Below are positions 7,606-12,177 of a stretch of 12,177 bases of DNA, piece after piece. The notes below the pieces were generated by a model, which saw only the letters and a program-made list of their open reading frames with translations, ran no database searches and was not told the origin of the DNA. Made by a program: the position numbers and the translations under genes. Position 1 is the stretch's first letter; each line of letters begins with the position of its first letter. Where the stretch lies: contig JAFDFH010000075.1 of assembly GCA_019309945.1 (NCBI GenBank), forward strand, positions 1 to 12,177, given 5' to 3'. The stretch comes from Deltaproteobacteria bacterium. GTDB lineage: Bacteria > Desulfobacterota > Desulfobacteria > Desulfobacterales > JAFDFH01.

Positions 7606-7835
7606 TTAAACCTACCAGCGGAGTCATCCGGTAATTTTTTTTCAAAGCGGGCAACTGTTTGAAGGAGTTTAGGGCGGCTTACAGTGACCCGAACAGCATA
7701 AATTGTTGATTGTAGTCTGTTTGTGCTAAGTGACATACTCATTTTAGATCCCGTGCGCGGGTCACTGTTAGGTGCCCTTAACGGCAAGTTTTGTCCGTAT
7801 TGAAAAAAAATTACCGGATGGCGCAGCGGGCCTTA
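7606..7835. repeat. imperfect inverted duplication with a 21-bp perfect core
   Basis: This fills most of the 302-base gap 7574-7875. The 21 bases at 7625-7645 (catccggtaa, then a T8 run) recur as an exact reverse complement at 7800-7820 (A8 run, then ttaccggatg). Nearer the centre cagtgacccg pairs with cgggtcactg (near 7682 and 7758). Read outward, both arms encode a similar peptide, EKKLPDDSAG on the minus strand and EKKLPDGAAG on the plus strand. The two arms therefore descend from the same sequence of about 70 bp, once perhaps the end of a gene. No complete gene is present. It could be a MITE-like palindromic element or the scar of an inverted duplication. Confidence 0.7.
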
Positions 7836-7857
7836 CGGAACATATTGAGAAGTTACA

Positions 7858-7867
7858 AAGGAAGGAG
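7858..7867 (+). promoter_or_regulatory. strong ribosome binding site in front of an ATT start
   Basis: AAGGAAGGAG ends 8 nt before the ATT at 7876. This ideal spacing is the main reason for placing the start of the fusion gene here. The reading frame upstream is closed by TGA at 7846, and there is no ATG, GTG, TTG or CTG between that stop and the methyltransferase core. Confidence 0.75.
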
Positions 7868-7875
7868 ATCGCACC

Positions 7876-9348
7876 ATTCATTCTAATCCAACAACATCAT
7901 CACCCCCAAACGGTGATCCGATTAAACATCTTTACCAGCAAGAACGCATCGCACATTGGGATCGGGTTTCTCAAAAAAAAGAAAACCCTAGACGCATCGG
8001 TGCGTTTTATCAAAAACTTCTTCAGCACTATTATCGGTTTTTTATTCCTCCGGGCTTACGAATTCTGGAACTCGGATGCGGTCATGGTGACTTATTGGCC
8101 TCCCTGCAACCCTCTTTCGGGGTTGGTGTAGAATTCTCGGGAAAGATGCTTCGGTGCGCTGCCAAGAACCATCCCGATTTAATGTTTATTCAGGCCGATG
8201 CGCATGAGATCGCTTTTAAAAAGCCATTTGACGTTGTTATACTGTCTGATCTGGTGAATGATTTATGGGATCTGCAGATGCTCCTCGAAAATCTTCAAGC
8301 CTTCGTCCATCCCCGCACACGTATCGTCTTGAATTTTTATAATAACCTCTGGCGTATGCCCCTCGCGGTTGTCAAAGGGTTGGGGATGGGTGCGGATGTC
8401 CTGGAACAGAACTGGTTTTCGCCCTACGATATTTTTAACCTGCTGGATCTCACAGGCTTTGAGGTCATCAAACGTTATTGTAGTATTTTGCTGCCTTTGC
8501 GGATTCCCCTGTTATCCAAACCGGCGAACCGATTTCTGGCAAATGTGTTACCTTTTATGTGGTTTACACTAACGAATTTTGTGGTGGCCCGGCCGGCCCC
8601 GGCCCTTTCGCGAACGACGCTAAAAAAGCAACCTTCTGTTTCGGTTATTATCGCTGCGCGCAATGAGGCCGGGAATATTGAAAATATTTTTAAACGTGTT
8701 CCTTCCCTTGGCAGCGAAACGGAGCTTGTGTTTGTTGAAGGTCATTCCCAGGATCGTACCTACGAAACCATTGAAAAGATGATAAAGAATTTTCCAGAGA
8801 AAAAATGCAGGCTGTTTCAACAACCCGGAAAGGGAAAAGGAGACGCCGTCAGGTTAGGATTTGAGAAGGCCGGCGGGGATATCCTTATGATTCTGGATGC
8901 GGACTTAACCGTACCGCCGGAAGATTTACCGCGCTTTGTTGCGGCCCTTGTTGCGGGTAAGGGCGAATTTATCAATGGGGTTCGCCTCGTTTATCCCATG
9001 GAGGATCAGTCCATGCGGTATTTTAATATTATCGGGAACAAATTTTTCAGCCTGGCCTTTACCTGGTTACTGGGGCAACCGATAAAGGATACCCTTTGCG
9101 GCACAAAAGTTCTATGGAAGCAGGATTACGAGCTGATCGCAAAGCATCGCGACTATTTTGGCGATTTTGACCCTTTTGGCGATTTTGATCTTTTATTCGG
9201 GGCAACCAAGCTCAACTTAAAAATCGCAGAGGTGCCGATTCGTTATCGGTCCCGCACTTACGGTGAAACAAATATCGATCGCTGGCGGCATGGATGGTTG
9301 TTGTTGAAAATGGTTTTTTTTGCCGCCAGGCGAATAAAATTCATATAG
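7876..9348 (+). CDS. methyltransferase-GT2 glycosyltransferase fusion (490 aa) with ATT start
   Basis: Frame 1 is open from 7849 to 9348. Residues about 1-230 form a SAM methyltransferase: helix HLYQQERIAHWDRV, motif I RILELGCGHGDLL (62-74), then GVGVEFSGKML, QADAHEI and VILSDLVND. Residues about 250-490 form a GT2 domain: PSVSVIIAARNEAGNIE (253 on), FVEGHSQDRT, GKGKGDAVRLGFE, LDADLTVPPEDL with the metal-binding DAD at 341-343, and the C-terminal YRSRTYGETNI and RWRHGW. One protein thus carries a transferase for a sugar and one for a methyl group, both presumably cytoplasmic and acting in the same pathway. The first ordinary start codon in frame is TTG at 8095, beyond motif I, which would destroy the SAM site. 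ATT at 7876 with AAGGAAGGAG 8 nt upstream fits far better. The TAG stop at 9346-9348 is the first three bases of a MITE copy. The C-terminus (AARRIKFI) looks natural for this GT2 subgroup, so little if anything was lost. Confidence 0.8.
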   Translation: MHSNPTTSSPPNGDPIKHLYQQERIAHWDRVSQKKENPRRIGAFYQKLLQHYYRFFIPPGLRILELGCGHGDLLASLQPSFGVGVEFSGKMLRCAAKNHPDLMFIQADAHEIAFKKPFDVVILSDLVNDLWDLQMLLENLQAFVHPRTRIVLNFYNNLWRMPLAVVKGLGMGADVLEQNWFSPYDIFNLLDLTGFEVIKRYCSILLPLRIPLLSKPANRFLANVLPFMWFTLTNFVVARPAPALSRTTLKKQPSVSVIIAARNEAGNIENIFKRVPSLGSETELVFVEGHSQDRTYETIEKMIKNFPEKKCRLFQQPGKGKGDAVRLGFEKAGGDILMILDADLTVPPEDLPRFVAALVAGKGEFINGVRLVYPMEDQSMRYFNIIGNKFFSLAFTWLLGQPIKDTLCGTKVLWKQDYELIAKHRDYFGDFDPFGDFDLLFGATKLNLKIAEVPIRYRSRTYGETNIDRWRHGWLLLKMVFFAARRIKFI

Positions 9349-9404
9349 TGTCCGTCCGGAAACGAGGATTTTTGTTCGAGATCAAAGCCTGCGAAAATTT
9401 TAAC
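9346..9404 (+). mobile_element. truncated copy of the MITE at 3777
   Basis: Starts tagtgtccgtccggaaacg and matches the left 41 bases of the element at 3777 with one substitution and one extra A, then continues cctgcgaaaattttaac. It lacks the 33-bp GC-rich hairpin found in the first copy (3818-3850) and has no right-hand inverted end. Its first bases TAG form the stop codon of the fusion gene. Confidence 0.8.
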
Positions 9405-9433
9405 CAGTATCCCATTTTTCCAATCTACCAATT

Positions 9434-9446
9434 GGGGCGAAGCCCC
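9434..9446. repeat. small GGGGC-GAA-GCCCC hairpin
   Basis: Perfect 5-bp stem with a 3-nt loop between the truncated MITE and the methyltransferase start at 9462. There is no T-run on the plus strand, so it is not a standard terminator. Similar hairpins lie at 3830-3843 and 10749-10760. Confidence 0.55.
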
Positions 9447-9461
9447 TAAGTTCTCACGCTT

Positions 9462-10250
9462 ATGTTCAAAAACATCATAAAGTCAATTTTAGCACACCCT
9501 CTCATTCAGGACTCAAATATAGACGCTCCAGGCATCACTCTTTGTCATTCACAAATTATTCAAGAAAAATCCTTTTTAAAGAAAATATACCTTCAATGGT
9601 ATGACTCCATATTAAGGTCGATGTCGGGGAACATCACGGGACCTGTCCTTGAACTAGGGTCCGGCGGCGGATTTCTTAAAGATGTTTTTCCTGATCTAAT
9701 CACATCAGAAATACTTCGCATTCCTCATGTCGATATTGTGCTGGATGGACAATGCCTTCCTTTTGCTAAAGCGGCCTTGAGCGGAATCGTTATGATTGAT
9801 GTATTCCATCACCTCCCCAATGCAAATCTTTTTTTTGCCGAGGCATCCTATTGTATAAAACCCGGGGGGCGAATTGTCATGATCGAACCCTGGACCACAT
9901 CATGGTCACGATGGGTGTACCAATATTTGCATCATGAGCCATTTGATCCTGATTCGAAAGAATGGGGTTTTCCAAAGACCGGACCGCTATCCGGGGCCAA
10001 TCAGGCATTGCCCTGGATCGTCTTTAAACGCGATCGAATAAAATTTGAACAAGAATTTCCTCAATGGCATATTCAGGAGATTAAATTGCATATGCCGTTT
10101 TCCTACCTTTTGTCTGGTGGAGTATCTTTTCGAACGCTTGTCCCCGGATGTTTATTTGGTTTGGTCCGTCGAATAGAAGCAAAACTGGAACCCTGGATGG
10201 ATATCTGGGCGATGTTTGCAACGATTACCCTTGGGAGGAAAGACGTCTGA
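9462..10250 (+). CDS. class I SAM-dependent methyltransferase (262 aa)
   Basis: Motif I is PVLELGSGGGFL (61-72), followed by VDIVLDGQCLPF (90-101), VMIDVFHHLP (110-119) and KPGGRIVMIEPW (133-144). The downstream part carries HHEPFDPDSKEWGF and GPLSGANQALPW, sequence I associate with a distinct group of methyltransferases found near TPR and glycosyltransferase genes; the acceptor is unknown. No signal peptide or clear membrane segment. ATG at 9462 has no visible Shine-Dalgarno, and the sequence just upstream is MITE remnant and hairpin, so the original leader may have been replaced. The stop TGA at 10248-10250 overlaps the CTG start of the TMTC-like gene downstream, meaning the two were translationally coupled. 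Confidence 0.85.
   Translation: MFKNIIKSILAHPLIQDSNIDAPGITLCHSQIIQEKSFLKKIYLQWYDSILRSMSGNITGPVLELGSGGGFLKDVFPDLITSEILRIPHVDIVLDGQCLPFAKAALSGIVMIDVFHHLPNANLFFAEASYCIKPGGRIVMIEPWTTSWSRWVYQYLHHEPFDPDSKEWGFPKTGPLSGANQALPWIVFKRDRIKFEQEFPQWHIQEIKLHMPFSYLLSGGVSFRTLVPGCLFGLVRRIEAKLEPWMDIWAMFATITLGRKDV
10234..10238 (+). promoter_or_regulatory. GGAGG ribosome binding site for a CTG start
   Basis: GGAGG lies 8 nt before CTG at 10247, which overlaps the TGA of the methyltransferase as CTGA. The geometry equals that of a normal ATGA coupled start with A replaced by C. Confidence 0.6.
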
Positions 10251-10729
10251 AAAACTTTCTTAACGCCCGCTTGGATTTTCTGATCTGTCTAGGTCTGGTC
10301 ATCGCGACGCTTGTCGTTTACGGCCAGGTGAGGCATCATGATTTCATTAGTTTTGATGATCCCTTGTATGTTACTGATAATCGCTATGTCCGGGATGGGT
10401 TAACTTTTGAGGGTATCGTCTGGTCCTTTAGTTTTGCGGATAAAGAAAAAACATACTGGCATCCATTAACATGGCTTTCCCACATGCTCGACTGCCACCT
10501 TTACGGTCTCACTCCGGGCATGCACCACCGAACCAATCTGATTCTTCATCTGGCAAACACGTTATTGTTGGTTCTGGATGCTTACGATACTGGCTTATGT
10601 GAATTACATAAAACAGCCCAAACTTCTTAAATATCTGATAACGTTAGCTATTTTTTGTCTGGGTCTAATGACAAAGCCAATGCTGGTAAGCTTACCGTTT
10701 GTGCTCCTGTTGATCGATTACTGGCCCTT

Positions 10730-10766
10730 GGGGCGTTTTGACTTTAAAGGGCTACGCCCCTTTTTT
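10730..10766 (+). repeat. palindromic segment with T6 tail inside the TMTC pseudogene
   Basis: GGGGCG (10730-10735) pairs with CGCCCC (10755-10760), and alternatively GGGC-TAC-GCCC (10749-10759) forms a tighter hairpin; TTTTTT follows at 10761-10766. It looks like an intrinsic terminator but sits in frame inside coding sequence, encoding GRFDFKGLRPFF between DYWPL and LEKIPF. It may be a palindromic insertion; whether it stops transcription is unknown. Confidence 0.4.
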
Positions 10767-11372
10767 CATCTGGTCCTGGAAAAAATTCCATTTTTTATCT
10801 TTTCCGCTTTTTCGATCATAATGTCTTCGCTGTCTGTAAAAACATTTGGGACCATGGCTTCAATCGAATCGATTCCCATGACGCTTCGTTTTGAAAACGC
10901 GTTGGTTTCTTATATAAAATATATTGGGAATATGTTATGGCCCCATAATCTGGCTATATTTTACCCATACCCGCAGGTGGTACCGGTTTGGCAGGCCATC
11001 GGCGCCGCTGTGGGAATAGCAGGGATAACGATCAGCGTGCTTCTGGTTATAAGAGCAAAACCGTACTTGGGGGTCGGCTGGATGTGGTACCTTGGAACCT
11101 TGTTTCCAGCTATGGGGTTGGCGCAGGTCGGGCTCTGGCCGGCCATGGCCGATCGATTTGCATATATACCACTTATCGGGCTGTTTATAATGGCTGCCTG
11201 GGGGATCCCCGCCGTAGTACCAGATTCGCGCTACAAAGATAAGGGACTTGCCATAATTTCGGTCTTTTTGCTTTCAATTCTTATGGTAAGCACCTGGGTG
11301 CAGACGAAATACTGGAAAGAGAGTCTGACCCTTTATCAACATGCCATCGAAGTCACACAGAACAACGACGCC

Positions 11373-11930
11373 ATGCATTACAACCTTGGCGTTATTTTTG
11401 CGGAACAGGGAAGGTTCACCCAGGCCATTTCTCATTATTCAAAGGCGCTGCAGATAACTCCGAATTTTTCACAAGCACACAACAACCTCGGGGCAGCGTA
11501 TCTGAAACTCGGCCGGACGGCCGAAGCTTTTCGACACTACCGGGAGGCGCTGCAGATTGATCCCGATTTTGCCGAAGCGCATAGTAACCTGGGAAACATT
11601 CTGACTGAGGAGGGAAGAACCGCAGAAGCGATTCGCCACTACAGAGAGGCGTTGCGAATCGATCCTGATTTTGCCGAGGTCCATTACAATCTGGGGAATG
11701 CTTTGGCAAAAGAAGGCCGCTCAGAAGATGCTATCCGGCACTATCGAGCGGCGTTGCGAATCGATCCTGATTTTTCAAAGGCCTACAATAACCTGGGACT
11801 TATTCTGGTTACGCAGGGTAAGATTGGCAGGGCGATTACCTGTTTTAAGGAGGCCTTGCGGATTGATCCGGGATTTTCCGAGGCCCAAATTAACCTTAAA
11901 AAGGCCCTGGATTCCCAGGCTGGGATCGAT
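11373..11930 (+). repeat. 102-bp TPR-coding repeats, five full units plus one partial
   Basis: Units start every 34 codons with patterns like AHNNLG, AHSNLG, VHYNLG and AYNNLG. DNA identity between neighbours is high in places: 24 bases at 11649-11672 recur exactly at 11751-11774, a spacing of 102. This suggests recent duplication or gene conversion among the units. Confidence 0.85.
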
Positions 11931-11936
11931 AAATGA

Positions 11937-12177
11937 TAGTATGCCGGGGTGTTGAAATAACGGTAGCCGTTCACGGGTTCAGAGGTTCAAGGTTGCGTTC
12001 TTGTCTGCGGACTCCATTTTGAAGGCGTATTTATGTGAGACGCGCCCGGCTTCGTCATTCCCAATCTGAAAGTTGGTGGCGCATTTGCAATTATGCGGCC
12101 AAACCAGCATTTTTTACGAGGACTTCGGGTCTTCAATTTTGTCCTTGTCCCTAACCCTGAACGTTGAACACTGAACC
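11937..12177. repeat. non-coding tail with GTTCA-type inverted repeats
   Basis: No gene is visible. A small hairpin AACGG-TAG-CCGTT lies at 11959-11971. Next gggttcagaggttcaaggtt (11975-11994) is roughly the inverse of aaccctgaacgttgaacact and the bases after it (12153-12177), the last bases of the window. The two arms enclose about 160 bp. This may be a repeat element continuing beyond the window. Confidence 0.45.

Larger units (their letters stand above)
10247..11936 (+). pseudogene. TMTC-like TPR membrane protein, broken by an internal out-of-frame deletion
   Basis: Paralog of the gene at 1525. The 5' part (frame 2, stop at 10630) gives LDFLICLGLVIATLVVYGQ, DFISFDDPLYVTDN, HPLTWLSHMLD and LILHLANTLLL. 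The 3' part (frame 3, to 11936) resumes at WMLTILAYVNYI and includes MTKPMLVSLPFVLLLIDYW, NALVSYIKYIGNMLWP, ADRFAYIPLIGLF and then TPRs in 34-residue phase, five full and one partial. Against the paralog, the segment from the end of LLL to FFWMLT is gone, including the conserved ALHPLHVESVAWISERKD. Aligning DNA gives a loss of about 131 nt (1864-1995 in the paralog), and 131 is two more than a multiple of three, exactly explaining the frame change. No intact product is possible from the CTG start. A start at ATG 10578 would give a membrane-TPR fragment of 452 residues without the acidic active-site loop. Confidence 0.85.

Noticed and set aside
7575..7787. Minus-strand open frame of 70 codons ending in KSYFP
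   Set aside because: It spans the inverted duplication. The EKKLPD part may be a remnant of a coding sequence, but there is no clear start signal and the other arm is interrupted by a stop, so it is described as a repeat.
7772..8131. Plus-strand open frame of 119 codons starting with GTG
   Set aside because: It overlaps the fusion gene in another frame, where the methyltransferase motif I is read; only its first residues match the repeat arm.
10578..11936. 452-codon frame as an independent intact gene
   Set aside because: It begins in the middle of a membrane segment and lacks the acidic loop. The missing 5' part lies immediately upstream in another frame.

Overview
This window comes from a Gram-negative bacterium. 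I infer a Desulfobacterota (Desulfobacterales-like) genome from the abundance of TMTC-like TPR membrane proteins, the mix of glycosyltransferases and SAM methyltransferases, and many short palindromic intergenic repeats. No rRNA or other taxonomic marker is present, so this placement is inference only. There are no tRNAs, CRISPR arrays or complete insertion sequences.

Layout. (1) 1-521, + strand: the 3' part of a family-2 O-methyltransferase, frameshifted by a 23-bp tandem duplication. (2) 1239-611, - strand: a translationally coupled pair, a 74-residue conserved protein and a DUF2784 membrane protein, converging on gene 1. (3) 1525-3732, +: a TMTC-like multispanning membrane protein with nine C-terminal TPR units. 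(4) 3777-3953: a MITE-like repeat with 19-bp terminal inverted repeats. (5) 3970-7573, +: three closely spaced genes, namely a GT-C-type membrane glycosyltransferase, a DPM1-like GT2 glycosyltransferase and a class I methyltransferase. (6) 7574-7875: a gap holding an inverted duplication. (7) 7876-9348, +: a methyltransferase-GT2 fusion whose only plausible start is an ATT codon behind a strong Shine-Dalgarno. (8) 9346-9404: a second, truncated copy of the MITE, which supplies the stop codon of the fusion gene. (9) 9462-10250, +: another methyltransferase. (10) 10247-11936, +: a second TMTC-like TPR gene, overlapping the previous stop and broken by an out-of-frame deletion of about 131 nt. (11) 11937-12177: repeat-rich non-coding sequence.

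How the parts may work together (inference). GT2 enzymes of the DPM1 type usually load a sugar onto a polyprenyl phosphate. GT-C enzymes, including the TMTC family (protein O-mannosyltransferases in animals), use such lipid-phosphate sugars outside the cytoplasmic membrane. One GT-C, two TMTC-like proteins, two GT2 domains and several methyltransferases therefore look like a surface-glycan or protein O-glycosylation locus whose sugars or lipids may be methylated.

The locus also looks eroded. There is a frameshifting duplication, two different deletions in conserved parts of the two TMTC paralogs, three non-ATG starts (TTG, ATT, CTG) and several palindromic insertions at gene boundaries. The most noteworthy points are the ATT-initiated fusion gene, the different lesions in the two TMTC paralogs, and the MITE family that touches gene ends.
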